A stretch of 64,000 nt of DNA, from assembly GCA_001627865.1 (NCBI GenBank), contig LUQO01000031.1, positions 1 to 64,000 of the forward strand, given 5' to 3'. Shown here piece after piece: positions 42,505 to 52,700 of the stretch (position 1 is the stretch's first letter; each line of letters starts with the position of its first letter). Under the pieces are notes generated by a model that was not told where the DNA came from, did not search any database, and saw only the letters and a list, made by a program, of their open reading frames with translations. The stretch comes from SAR324 cluster bacterium REDSEA-S27_B3. Its GTDB lineage: Bacteria > SAR324 > NAC60-12. The translations under genes and the position numbers were made by a program.

Positions 42505-45180
42505 TCAGCTGGCAAGCTTCTCCAAGTCACGAATTTGCTGTTTCAACGCATCAAGTGTTTTTTCAGTATCGTTGACTTTTTCCCTTAATTCAGTAACAAC
42601 CTTTTCCGGGGCATTTGTGAGAAAGCCTGGATTATCCAGCTTATTTCGGCTTTTTTTCACAAATCCGGATTCAGTATTGAATTTTTTTTGCAAAGTCGCG
42701 ATTTCCTTTTTCCAATCCACGGCAGTTGCATCGATACTGGCATAAGTCCCGTGAAAGTATGCGCCAAGCAAATCACTTTTTCCTTCAGGTTCTTTTTCGC
42801 TGATTTGTAATTCACTCAAACGTGCGAGCCGAATAATCAGCTGCTGATGCTCACGATACAGCAAAGCATTTTCGGTGGAATTTAAGGTGGCAGGAACTTT
42901 TCTTTCAAGGCCGATGTTTGCTTTTTCACGTAATGCACGAATTTGTTTAATGCTTTCTTTTACGATTTCAATACGCTGATATGACTCTTCATACTTATAT
43001 GGCAGTGCTGCAGGCCATTCGCTGCAGGCCAGCATTTCAGGTTGCTGAAATTCTTTCCATAAGGCTTCAGTGACAAATGGCACATAAAGATGCAGTATCT
43101 TTATCAATGTTATGAAAGAAAAAGCCAGCACCTGATTATCCTCATCTGTGCGATTTTGTTTCTTATCCATTTCAAGGTACCAGTCACAGAAGTCGCCCCA
43201 AAAGAAACTTTTTAAGTTATCAGCAACATCAGATAAGCGATGGGATTCAAGTCGAGCTTGAGTATCTTGAATCAAATTATTCAGGCCATGCAGCAGCCAT
43301 TTTGCCAGTTCTGAATTTATTGTTTTCGGTGCAGTAATCGGAGTCTCGTCCGGAACAGTCATCATAATGTATCTTCCGGCATTCCAGATTTTATTGGCAA
43401 AGCGCCGGCTGCTTTCCAGTTTTTCCGGATAAAGCCGCAAGTCCTGTCCGGGACCTGTTCCGGAAACAAGTGCAATTCGCAACGCGTCTGCTCCGTATTT
43501 TTCAATACTGTCCAGAGGATCAATCACAGTTTCCGGCTCAGATTTGGACATCTTTTTACCTTCACGAGTCCGGATAAGTCCATGCAGGTAAACTGTTTTG
43601 AAGGGTATTTCCCGCAGCATAAATGTAGTCATCAAAATCATGCGTGCCACCCAGAAAAACAGGATATCGTAACCTGTTTCCATGATGTTTGTCGGATGAA
43701 ATTTCTGGAAATCCGGGCTGCGTTCCAAAACATCTTCAAGCGAAAGTGAATAGTTCTTTGCCAGTTCAGGATCAATCAGTGTACTCCACGTCCATAATGC
43801 GGATGAAAACCAGGTATCCAGAGTGTCCGGATCCTGTTCCCATCCCTCGGAATCTTCCAGTTTTTGCAGACTGACCATTGTTTCACCATCACGGTAATAA
43901 ACCGGGATACGGTGTCCCCACCATATCTGGCGTGAAATGCACCAGTCCTGTAAATTTTCAACCCAATGGAAATAAGTGGAATTAAAACGTTCCGGAACAA
44001 GGCGAATATCTCCGGAACGTACCACATCAATCAGAACCTCCTTCAGGCTTTGTGTTTTACCTTTCCACTCAACAGCGGGCTTGTTTACGTCTATAAACCA
44101 CTGCTCTCGAATTTGCGGTTCAATTGCGCCTCCTCCCCGGCTGTTAAAGGACTTACTGTGAGTGTATCCGGAATCAGTATCTACCAGAAGTCCTTTATTC
44201 CTGAGCTTTTCCACGATTTTTGGACGTGCCTCTTCAATCCCCATTCCGGCAAATTCCTGAGCAATTGGCAGCAGTTTACCTTCAAAATCGATAATCGGTT
44301 CTTTGTCTAAACCATGTCTTTCCGCGATTCCAAAATCCACATGATCATGCCATGGTGTGATGGTCATCACACCTGTACCGAATTCAGGATCAACCACATC
44401 ATCTTTCACAATTGTTGCTGTGATTTTTCCATTGATCCATTCACATTCAAATGTATCACCATGTTTATATTGTGTGTAACGAGAATCATTTGGATGCATA
44501 ACTACATACTTGTCTCCAAACTTTGTTTCCGGACGAACAGTGCCGATCTGGAAGGGGCCGTATTGAAAAGTGTAAAAAGGTGACTGAGTGCTTCTTCGTT
44601 CAACTTCATCATCTGAAACATTTGTTTTTAGGTAAGGATCCCAATTGACGATTCGTGGGCCACGATAAATTAAACCTTTTGTATGCATCCTTAAAAATGT
44701 CTCATTCACACATCTGTTCAGTTGATGATCCATCGTGTAACGCTCACGGCTCCAATCGCAGCTTGAACCCATTGCCTTTACCTGACTGCGGATAGTTCCC
44801 TGTGAATTTTTTACATAATCCGAAATACGCCGCAAAACTTCTTCCCTGCCCAATTCCGTGCGAGGATCAGCAATGCCTTCATGCTCCTTTATCTGCTGCA
44901 ACACCACATTTTCTGTGGCAATTGCTGCATGATCAGTTCCCGGAAGCCAAAGCGCTTCATGACCCATCATCCTGTGCCAGCGAATAAAAATATCTTCCAG
45001 CACCAACATAACAGCATGACCAACATGCAGCTGGCCTGTGGCATTCGGAGGCGGCATGGAGATTGTGAAAGCGGGTTTATCAGAAAACGCGTCCGCGCGG
45101 AAGGCGCCATTGCGTTCCCATTGTTCAGTAATTATTTTTTCAAACGCTTTGGGATCGTAGGTTTTGGCTAAAGAGGTCAT
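42505..45180 (-). CDS. valS: Valyl-tRNA synthetase
   Basis: ValS charges tRNA-Val. This is a normal-length class I synthetase. The HIGH-like signature is in PPPNATGQLHVGHAV, the large editing domain lies in the middle, and the KMSKS motif is in REGKKMSKSEPETVIDP. The anticodon-binding domain and the typical C-terminal coiled-coil arm (final ~70 residues) follow. I start at the first ATG (45180); a TTG nine codons upstream gives a slightly longer frame. It lies 29 bp before the Gfo gene. Confidence 0.97.
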   Translation of the reverse strand: MTSLAKTYDPKAFEKIITEQWERNGAFRADAFSDKPAFTISMPPPNATGQLHVGHAVMLVLEDIFIRWHRMMGHEALWLPGTDHAAIATENVVLQQIKEHEGIADPRTELGREEVLRRISDYVKNSQGTIRSQVKAMGSSCDWSRERYTMDHQLNRCVNETFLRMHTKGLIYRGPRIVNWDPYLKTNVSDDEVERRSTQSPFYTFQYGPFQIGTVRPETKFGDKYVVMHPNDSRYTQYKHGDTFECEWINGKITATIVKDDVVDPEFGTGVMTITPWHDHVDFGIAERHGLDKEPIIDFEGKLLPIAQEFAGMGIEEARPKIVEKLRNKGLLVDTDSGYTHSKSFNSRGGGAIEPQIREQWFIDVNKPAVEWKGKTQSLKEVLIDVVRSGDIRLVPERFNSTYFHWVENLQDWCISRQIWWGHRIPVYYRDGETMVSLQKLEDSEGWEQDPDTLDTWFSSALWTWSTLIDPELAKNYSLSLEDVLERSPDFQKFHPTNIMETGYDILFFWVARMILMTTFMLREIPFKTVYLHGLIRTREGKKMSKSEPETVIDPLDSIEKYGADALRIALVSGTGPGQDLRLYPEKLESSRRFANKIWNAGRYIMMTVPDETPITAPKTINSELAKWLLHGLNNLIQDTQARLESHRLSDVADNLKSFFWGDFCDWYLEMDKKQNRTDEDNQVLAFSFITLIKILHLYVPFVTEALWKEFQQPEMLACSEWPAALPYKYEESYQRIEIVKESIKQIRALREKANIGLERKVPATLNSTENALLYREHQQLIIRLARLSELQISEKEPEGKSDLLGAYFHGTYASIDATAVDWKKEIATLQKKFNTESGFVKKSRNKLDNPGFLTNAPEKVVTELREKVNDTEKTLDALKQQIRDLEKLAS

Positions 45181-45340
45181 TATTGGTTGGCTAATGTTAT
45201 AAATCAAAAGTGGTATTGACTATCTGCAAAATTAAAAAAAGTGTCAGGAAAAAATCTTTTTGTTATAACTGATTAGATTCTTCCATTAAGTTCGGAATGG
45301 CAGAAAACATGTCTGCTATTAACCAGTCCGGCAAAACAGA

Positions 45341-48058
45341 TCAGGCAATTTTTTTGGCAAGACCACAACATTTTTTGTATTTTTTACCGCTGCCGCATGG
45401 ACATGGCGCGTTACGTCCAATAGTTGGCTGAGCGCGAATAGGTTGTGGTTTTTTCTTTTGAGCTTTTGCTTCAGATGGTTCCTCAACTTCTCCATGGATG
45501 AATTCCATATCCTGTGCCAGCGGGGCAGGTTCAGGTTCCACTAAGGGGTGAGCGATTGTCAGTTTATAGAATGTGCTGATTGCCTCCAAATCTATTCTGT
45601 TCATTAAATCAGAAAACATATCAAATGCCTGTCTGCGGTATTCGTCCAGCGGTTTCTTCTGCGCATAACCAACCAAGCTGATACCTTCCCGCAGATGGTC
45701 CATGGAAAGCAGGTGATCTTTCCACAGATTATCGTTCACTTTCAGCAACACTTGCCGTTCCAGATCAAGAATCATTTTTTCTAACAGCTCTTTGCGATCA
45801 TTTTCCTGAACATCTGCTTCAAAATTTAGTTCTGCAACTTTACTGAAAAACTCAATTTTTTCTTTGTAAAGTTTTTCAACCCATCCGTAAAAAACTTCTG
45901 TGTATTCCTCAGGTTTAAGTTCTTCTTCAAACCATTTTTCGTTTGGAACGCTGGCAAAGACACCCTCAAAAGCACGGTTGAATCCCTGAACATCCCATTG
46001 ATCTGCATATTTGTCCTGGCAGTATTGATCCATAAGCTGATCAACTACCCCATCACTCATTTCCAGGATCAGGTTCTGCACATCATCTCCAAGTATATCC
46101 CGGCGTCGGCCATAAATGATGGAGCGCTGCTTTTCCATCACATCATCATATTCAAGTACATGCTTGCGTATATCAAAGTGATAGCCCTCCACCTTCTTCT
46201 GTGCGTTCCCTATGGCCTTTGTAATAAATACATGTTCGATTGGTTCGTCCTCTTCAATATTAAGCTTGTCCATCAGGTTTGAGATGCGCTCACCTCCAAA
46301 AATCCGGAGTAAGTCATCTTCAAGCGAAAGCAGAAACTGTGAAGCTCCCGGATCACCCTGTCTTCCTGAACGTCCCCGGAATTGATTGTCTATTCGGCGG
46401 CTGTCATGCCGTCCTGTTGCAAGAACAAACAAGCCTCCGACTTCCAGTGTTTCCGGAGAAGGTTTGATGTCTGTTCCTCGTCCTGCCATGTTTGTGGCAA
46501 TAGTTACTGCGCCAAACTGACCGGCATTCGCAATAATTTCTGCTTCACGCTCATGATGTTTTGCGTTAAGAACTTCATGGTTAATTCCATCTTTATTAAG
46601 CAATTTACTGATTGCCTCAGACACTTCGATGGAAACCGTTCCAACCAGGACAGGCTGCCCCTTCTCATGAAGTTCAGAGATACGCTGGATGGTTGCGCGA
46701 TATTTTGCAGCAACAGTTTTGAATACAACGTCCGATAGATCTTTACGGGCAAGAGGTTTGTTTGTGGGAATTACAACAACACCAAGATTATATATTTTCT
46801 TAAATTCATTCTTTTCTGTTTCCGCTGTTCCAGTCATACCGGACAGTTTTTTGTATAGCCGGAAATAATTTTGAAAAGTAATTGTGGCAAGGGTTTGGTT
46901 TTCCCGCTCAATATTGACACCTTCTTTTGCTTCCAATGCCTGATGCAAACCGTCGCTAAAGCGTCTTCCCGGCATCATACGTCCTGTAAACTCATCAACT
47001 ATGATTACTTGGCCATCCTGAACAACATAATCGACATCCTTATTGAACATATAATGAGCTTTCAATGCCTGATTAACATGATGCAGTATTTCCATGTTTT
47101 CATAATCAAACAAGCTTGTTTCTTTAACCAGCAGGTCCTGCAGACGGCCTTCGATTTTTACTGAACCCTTATCTGTCAGGTTGATGCTTCGTGCCCTTTC
47201 ATCAAGCGCGTAGTCACCTTCACGGACAATGTCATGGTCCTCCAGTTCTTCCAGATTATCAGCTAGATTGTGCATTTGATTCTGCGGCAGTTTCCCCACT
47301 TCTTCTTTACGGATTTCACGACTGAGGCCATAGACAAATTTATTAATCTGGTGATATTTCTCTACATTGTCTTCAGTTGGGCCGCTAATAATTAAAGGAG
47401 TACGTGCTTCGTCAATAAGTATGCTGTCTACCTCATCTACCACGGCAAAATTAAATTCACGCTGTACATATTCCTCCAGGGAAAATTTCATGTTATCACG
47501 CAAATAATCAAAGCCGAACTCATTGTTTGTGCCGTATGTAATGTCTGCTGCATAAGCACTGCGGCGTTCCTCGTCATAAAAACCGTGCTGAATCAATCCG
47601 ACACTCAAACCAAGAAATTCAAATATTTGCCCCATCCATTTGCTGTCACGTTTTGCCAGATAATCATTCGGAGTAATGATGTGAACACCTTTTCCGGTTA
47701 ATGCATTCAGATATACAGGGCAGGTTGAAGACAAAGTTTTACCTTCACCTGTAGCCATTTCAGCAATGTTGCCATTATGCAAAGCCAATCCTCCAAGCAG
47801 CTGTACGTCAAAATGACGCTCGCCAATCACGCGATGTGCCGCTTCCCTTACAAGCGCAAAAGTTTCCGGAATCAGCTCATCCATTGATTGGCTTTGGCTC
47901 AGAAGTGTCTTGAAATCACTGGTTTTTGCAGGAAAATCTTCATCCTTCAAAGCCTGCATTTCCGGCTCAAGGGCATTTATTTTATCTACATGTTTTTGGT
48001 AACTCTTCAGCGTCTTCGCATTTTCGTCACCAAAAATATTTTTAACTTGTTTCCACAT
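45341..48058 (-). CDS. secA: Preprotein translocase ATPase SecA
   Basis: SecA drives protein export through SecYEG. The 905-residue protein has Walker A in MATGEGKTL (101-108), DEAD-like [15 protein letters not shown], the preprotein cross-linking domain and the second helicase motif set ([21 protein letters not shown]). The C-terminal zinc tail [13 protein letters not shown] (Cys886, 888, 897, 898) is for SecB or ribosome binding. Length is normal. The secA leader on the minus strand contains a 34-nt hairpin and a short ORF. The gene is divergent from the lipoprotein gene at 48290. Confidence 0.97.
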   Translation of the reverse strand: MWKQVKNIFGDENAKTLKSYQKHVDKINALEPEMQALKDEDFPAKTSDFKTLLSQSQSMDELIPETFALVREAAHRVIGERHFDVQLLGGLALHNGNIAEMATGEGKTLSSTCPVYLNALTGKGVHIITPNDYLAKRDSKWMGQIFEFLGLSVGLIQHGFYDEERRSAYAADITYGTNNEFGFDYLRDNMKFSLEEYVQREFNFAVVDEVDSILIDEARTPLIISGPTEDNVEKYHQINKFVYGLSREIRKEEVGKLPQNQMHNLADNLEELEDHDIVREGDYALDERARSINLTDKGSVKIEGRLQDLLVKETSLFDYENMEILHHVNQALKAHYMFNKDVDYVVQDGQVIIVDEFTGRMMPGRRFSDGLHQALEAKEGVNIERENQTLATITFQNYFRLYKKLSGMTGTAETEKNEFKKIYNLGVVVIPTNKPLARKDLSDVVFKTVAAKYRATIQRISELHEKGQPVLVGTVSIEVSEAISKLLNKDGINHEVLNAKHHEREAEIIANAGQFGAVTIATNMAGRGTDIKPSPETLEVGGLFVLATGRHDSRRIDNQFRGRSGRQGDPGASQFLLSLEDDLLRIFGGERISNLMDKLNIEEDEPIEHVFITKAIGNAQKKVEGYHFDIRKHVLEYDDVMEKQRSIIYGRRRDILGDDVQNLILEMSDGVVDQLMDQYCQDKYADQWDVQGFNRAFEGVFASVPNEKWFEEELKPEEYTEVFYGWVEKLYKEKIEFFSKVAELNFEADVQENDRKELLEKMILDLERQVLLKVNDNLWKDHLLSMDHLREGISLVGYAQKKPLDEYRRQAFDMFSDLMNRIDLEAISTFYKLTIAHPLVEPEPAPLAQDMEFIHGEVEEPSEAKAQKKKPQPIRAQPTIGRNAPCPCGSGKKYKKCCGLAKKIA

Positions 48059-48075
48059 ATTTCCCTTTTGCCTGA

Positions 48076-48144
48076 TTACGGCAATGTGAGGACGGTTGAA
48101 TGGAGGAAAGACTTTAAAGTCCCAACGAGGCCCAATGTATCCAT
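48076..48144 (-). CDS. Possible 22-residue leader peptide ORF before secA
   Basis: An ATG-TAA frame of 22 codons encodes a hydrophobic peptide ([16 protein letters not shown]..., ending TLP). It ends 17 bp before the secA ATG and starts just downstream of the leader hairpin. The ribosome-binding site is poor (AAGAAATTA). Some bacteria regulate secA by arresting leader peptides, but I see no known arrest motif, so this may be chance. Confidence 0.25.
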   Translation of the reverse strand: MDTLGLVGTLKSFLHSTVLTLP

Positions 48145-48155
48145 TAATTTCTTAT

Positions 48156-48189
48156 CTGGATTTCAGCCTTTGTTCAGGCTAAAATCCAG
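48156..48189 (-). promoter_or_regulatory. 34-nt imperfect hairpin in the secA leader
   Basis: CTGGATTT pairs with AAATCCAG (8 bp) and AGCCT with AGGCT (5 bp). One C-A mismatch interrupts the stem and the loop is TTGTTC. There is no T tract on either strand, so it is not a canonical terminator. It sits 98 bp upstream of secA on the minus strand and 101 bp before the divergent lipoprotein gene. Confidence 0.55.
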
Positions 48190-48289
48190 TAGTGTAAGTC
48201 TAGCAAAACCAACGTACTTGGTCAAGAACTACAAAGATTCAGAAACATTGTTTTAGCGGGGACAAATTTCTCAAATCTACAGGTTTTAC

Positions 48290-48880
48290 ATGTCTTCAAA
48301 CATTGCTTTTATTTTTATAGATTTCAAAAAATTGCGCTCATTCAGCCTGTATTTTCTGTTGATATCACTAGTTTTGGGAGGATGCTATCCGGAGTCACTG
48401 AATTATAGGCCGGGCTGGGGGACACGCTGGATTGAAGGTACTGTGCAGGAGGAAAGCGGAAAAGCACTGGAATCAAAAAACTTCATTGTGGTTCTAGAGT
48501 ATTATTCTCAATTCATCCAGTTTGAAAATCAGTCCCCACTCTATGCGCCAAATGCTCGTTTAGTTTTTCCTGAAAAGAATGGGAATTTTCGAATTGAATT
48601 TGATCTGGAAGCTTCAGCTATTGAATTGGTTTTTGTCGCATCAGGTTATGACATGCAGCGATTTCGTTTTAAGCGGCAAATCGGAGTAGGAGAATTACGT
48701 TATGATGCACGACTGAATCGAAGCGAAGACTGGGGCAATCAGTTTCTGCTTCAAACAAGTCCGTTTCTGGAAAATTTTATACTGGAACAGCGTTACAAAA
48801 TGCCGGATGCCCAGCAGTTGTTTTTAGGGGATTGGCTGGATGCAGAGCGGAGAAATATCGCTGGCAAAAAACAAAGCTGA
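48290..48880 (+). CDS. Unknown lipoprotein
   Basis: The 196-residue protein has a hydrophobic signal segment (~16-30) ending in a lipobox LGGC (Cys at ~32), so it should be acylated by Lgt. The mature part looks beta-rich with an immunoglobulin or carboxypeptidase-regulatory-like pattern (WIEGTVQEESGKALESKNF, NFRIEFDLEASAIELVFVASGY). The C-terminus is helical. I recognise no specific family. It is divergent from secA and converges on the asparaginase-like gene with 9 bp between. Confidence 0.8.
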   Translation: MSSNIAFIFIDFKKLRSFSLYFLLISLVLGGCYPESLNYRPGWGTRWIEGTVQEESGKALESKNFIVVLEYYSQFIQFENQSPLYAPNARLVFPEKNGNFRIEFDLEASAIELVFVASGYDMQRFRFKRQIGVGELRYDARLNRSEDWGNQFLLQTSPFLENFILEQRYKMPDAQQLFLGDWLDAERRNIAGKKQS

Positions 48881-48889
48881 AGTCACTGA

Positions 48890-49741
48890 TCAATTCAGGA
48901 AAGTTCTGATTTTTTCTCCATCATGATAAGCATAATAGACCTCATTCAATGCTGAGGTTTTTCCCACCTCGAAATTCCCCTTGGAATCAAGGCAGATCAT
49001 TCCGAATAAATAATTGAATGAGTCGCTTTCCTGTATTACTTTAGCAACAGAATCTTGGAGAGTGATACCATCTTCGACTCTTGTTACTATCTTCACTGCA
49101 GCGCCTTGCTGTGTGATTTGCTCACCAATTCCAGTACAGGAAACGCCGGCTTTTGCTGAAGAGTATGTTCCGGCTACAGTTGAACTGTCGCTGACTCGTC
49201 CTGGAATTTCACAACCGATTCCGCCTGTGGATGTGCCTGAAAATATGCGGCCTTCCTTATCGAGTGCAACTGCTCCTACTGTTCCGTGAATGCCGGCACA
49301 CTTTTTTTCAAACTCCTGCAAACGGACGGGTGTTATCGGGTCATAGTTAGAAAAACCGTTATTAAGGCAGAATTCCGTCGCTTGATCAGCGCTCAAAACG
49401 GTATGCTTTTCTTTTGACAGTAGCTCGGCGGCTTCAATAGGATTGCGGATATTTTGTACATTGATGACGCCTGAAAAGCGATTATTAATTCCATCCATTA
49501 AGGCAGCACTCATGCGCACCTGGCCGTCTGCCTGAAGTTTTGAACCTGTTCCCGCATTGTAAATAGGATCATCCTCCAGCATGCGGACCCCATGTATTAC
49601 AGCTTTTTGGGCTGATCCAGTTTTTTTCAGCACCTCAAATGACTCTTCCCAGATAGTACATAGGGACTCATGCATTTTCTGAGCTTCGGCAGTTTTACCT
49701 TCAAGGATTCCGGCTCCACCATGAATGATTAACTGCTCCAT
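48890..49741 (-). CDS. Isoaspartyl peptidase/L-asparaginase (plant-type, Ntn hydrolase)
   Basis: These autocleaving hydrolases remove beta-aspartyl (isoaspartyl) bonds or deamidate asparagine. The 283-residue protein shows IIHGGAG at the start, DPIYNAGTGSKL, and the nucleophile after autocleavage, Thr154, in HGTVGAVALDKEG. SGTSTGGIGCEIPGRVSDS and the GIGEQI and NYLFG-like tail follow. The linker at the end of the alpha part is short. No signal peptide is visible, so it is cytosolic. It begins 3 bp after the stop of the exported TPR-CHAT gene, implying co-transcription. Confidence 0.9.
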   Translation of the reverse strand: MEQLIIHGGAGILEGKTAEAQKMHESLCTIWEESFEVLKKTGSAQKAVIHGVRMLEDDPIYNAGTGSKLQADGQVRMSAALMDGINNRFSGVINVQNIRNPIEAAELLSKEKHTVLSADQATEFCLNNGFSNYDPITPVRLQEFEKKCAGIHGTVGAVALDKEGRIFSGTSTGGIGCEIPGRVSDSSTVAGTYSSAKAGVSCTGIGEQITQQGAAVKIVTRVEDGITLQDSVAKVIQESDSFNYLFGMICLDSKGNFEVGKTSALNEVYYAYHDGEKIRTFLN

Positions 49742-49744
49742 CCC

Positions 49745-52700
49745 TTAGCTGTTGCGGCCAACCATCACAAACGCGGACCAATAATATGGAGCACTCCACT
49801 GTACATCTTCCAGCATTTCCAGGCGTGCTTCCCGAATAGCCTGACGTGCGTCTGTTCCTGTTAGGAATTTGTCATAAAATTTTGTCATCAACAACTGTGT
49901 TCCTGCATCACTGACTTCCCAAAATGAATTTATAACATTCTTAACTCCGGCTTCCTGAAAAGAACGTCTTAATCCATATACTCCTTCACCTTCATGTATT
50001 TCACCCAGTCCGGTTTCACATGCTGAGAGAACCACCATTTGCGTACCTTCCAAATTTATACTAAGTACTTCCATTGCGGTTAATACTCCGTCATTATCGG
50101 TGTCAATTTCACCAAGCAGAGGAGCATTTGAGTTTAGTCCGGCAAAGGCTAAACCGGCGCGCAACAAAGGATTGTCTGCTGGGGGAGGAATAGAACTTGA
50201 CCCTCTGCTGAGACCCTGGATACGCTTGGCGAGACGCTCATCTTCTTTAAGGAAAAATCCGTGTGTGGCAATGTGCAGCACTTCCGGAGGTCCTTCCATT
50301 TTCCGGAGCAGATTTTCCTCTGCAATACGTTTGGAAAAAATTACGGTTTCCCTTTCCTTTGTGTCAGAAACTTCCTTGATGACCTCGCCTTCTTTTTCTG
50401 CTCCCGGCAGCGGATCAAAATTAAGTCCGCGTAATCCGGAGCCCATACGGGCTCCTCGAGATACGCTTCGGGATCGTTTGTGTGTAATTTCTCTGGCTTC
50501 AGGAGATTTTAGAATTTTGTCAGAATCGTAATCCGGTCCTGCAATGATAAGCAACTCTCCTTTTGAGGCAGACAACTGATCGAGCGCAAGGTCCCTTGCG
50601 GAACTGATGATCCTCAAATCATAATTTTCAATCAAATAGCTCTCATCATCGTCAGTCAAAGCATCAAAAGGTAAAACATTCAGCACACTGTCCGGTGAAA
50701 CAAAGATCGACTCTGTATCCGCCAGATATTCATTGAGCGGTGACCAAAGAATTTCCCAAAGATCAAAAGCTACACTTTTTATATCTTCATCCTCAGCCCC
50801 TTCATCCTGGATAATTCCCCGCAATTCCATGATTATTACACGGATCAGCTCTAAATCATCATATTGAATCACATTTAACTCTCCCTGGTTGGCTACAACA
50901 GCAAGAAGGGCCAATGTATCATCTTTTTTACGATACGTAATAAAATCAACAAGTGCGTTTTCAGCTAATCCAGCCAGCACATCATCAGTCTTTATTTGGC
51001 GGGTGGATTGTCTGAAGCGCATACTTTGCTCTCCAAGCTGCAGTTGTAAATTATTAACCTGCTCCTCCAGATCAAACACCATTCTGGCGAATTGACCGCG
51101 ATTTTCTTCAGTCGGTCCGGCCAGAGTTAATGCGGCTAGTTTTTTGCGGACATTGGTCAGTTCATCTGTGATTTCAACCAGTTCGGGAGCTCCGGAGAGC
51201 ATAACCACCTGTTGTGTCTCGCTGGTAACCTTTAATAGCATTCCTTTCCTTTGCAGAATAATATCAAAAAGGTCTTGAGCAGTGCGTTCATCATTCAAAC
51301 TGAGAAGCATACGAATGTAGGCATCCTGTTCAGGTTTATGCAAACTGACATACGATTGTCGAGTATTGTCACCAGCTACCCAGAGAACGCGATCAAAAAA
51401 GGTGTTTCTGCGCTTAAAACCGGTTTTATACATTTCATAAGCTTCTTCTGTTTTTCCAAGATCTTCAAGTAAGCGTGACAAATTGTTTAGTGTTTCAAAA
51501 GTGTATGGATGGTTTTCACCCAGCACTTCTTCTTCAAGTTTCAAAGTCTCCCGGAACATTTTAAGTGCTTCTTCCTTTTTGTCCTGTAACACAAAAAGCT
51601 CTCCGATATCATTCATGCTGCGTAAGGTGTCAGCATGTCTTTTACCAAAAACTTTGGTTCTGCCATTTAAGGCAGCAGTTAGATGTTTTTCCGCTTCATC
51701 CAAATTGCCAAGTGATTTGTGAACTCTCCCCAGATTGTTCAATGCTTTCAATGTATTTTGGTGGTTCTCACCAAATTGTCCGCTCCACTGTTTGTGAACT
51801 TTCGCAAAGATTGGTCTGGCTTCCTCAAATCTTTGGGCTCTAAGGAACAGGTAGGCTAGATTGTTTTGATTCGAAAGAGTGTTTGAATGCGTTTCACCAA
51901 AAACATCTGTATTGAGTTTAATAACTTTTCTATAATTCAGTTCCGAACGCTCAAAATCGCCTTGGGATTCATAAAGAAACGCGAGGTTATTCAGTAATGC
52001 CAGAGTTGTTGGATGCAGTTCTCCCTGGATTTTTTCTGAAATTGCGTGTGCTTTTTTGAAAAGAGGCTCTGCCTCATCATAAAGACCCTGGTTTTCAAGC
52101 AGCAATGCCAGGTTATTCATCACAGAAACAGACTGTGGAGATTCTTCTCCAAGCGCTGAAACCATCACATCTAAAGATTGTCGAAAAAGTTTTTCTGCTT
52201 TTTGATAGTCACCCAGCCTCCTCCTGACACTTGCTAAATTATTCAGATCTCCGGCAGTGTTTGGATGATTTTCTCCTAGCATTGCAAGATCAATTTCGTA
52301 AACCTGCTGGTGGAGGGCCAGTGCTCGTTTCAGCTTGCCTGTATCTTCATAGAGCTGAGCCAAATGACTCTTGGCTTGTATAACCAGCTGTTCTTCCTCC
52401 CCATATTCTGCTGCGGCGGCTTTCATACTTTCCAGAAAAAGTTTTTCTGCCTGGGGAAATTTTCCCTGCTGACGGTAAATTTCACCAAGATTTTCTTTGC
52501 TTTCTAAAACAAGAAAACTTTTTTCATCAAGAGCATCAAGCATTAAAGGTAGTGCTGTTTCAATTAATTCCTGGGCAGGCTTTAATTTTCCCTGAGACAT
52601 ATACAACTGAGCCAGATTTGCCATTGCAGAAAGTGTTTCAGCATCTTTTTCACCCACTAAAGTCTTAAATGCTTTCAATGAGTCACTTAGTATTTCTTCA

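Noticed and set aside
45208-45340. Terminator between secA and valS
   Set aside because: Short stems (GCAGA/TCTGC, CCATT/AATGG) without a T tract; read-through within the long minus-strand series is as likely.
50100-50531. 143-codon frame on the plus strand inside the CHAT gene
   Set aside because: Antisense to the conserved CHAT domain; Ser/Pro-rich composition typical of a shadow.
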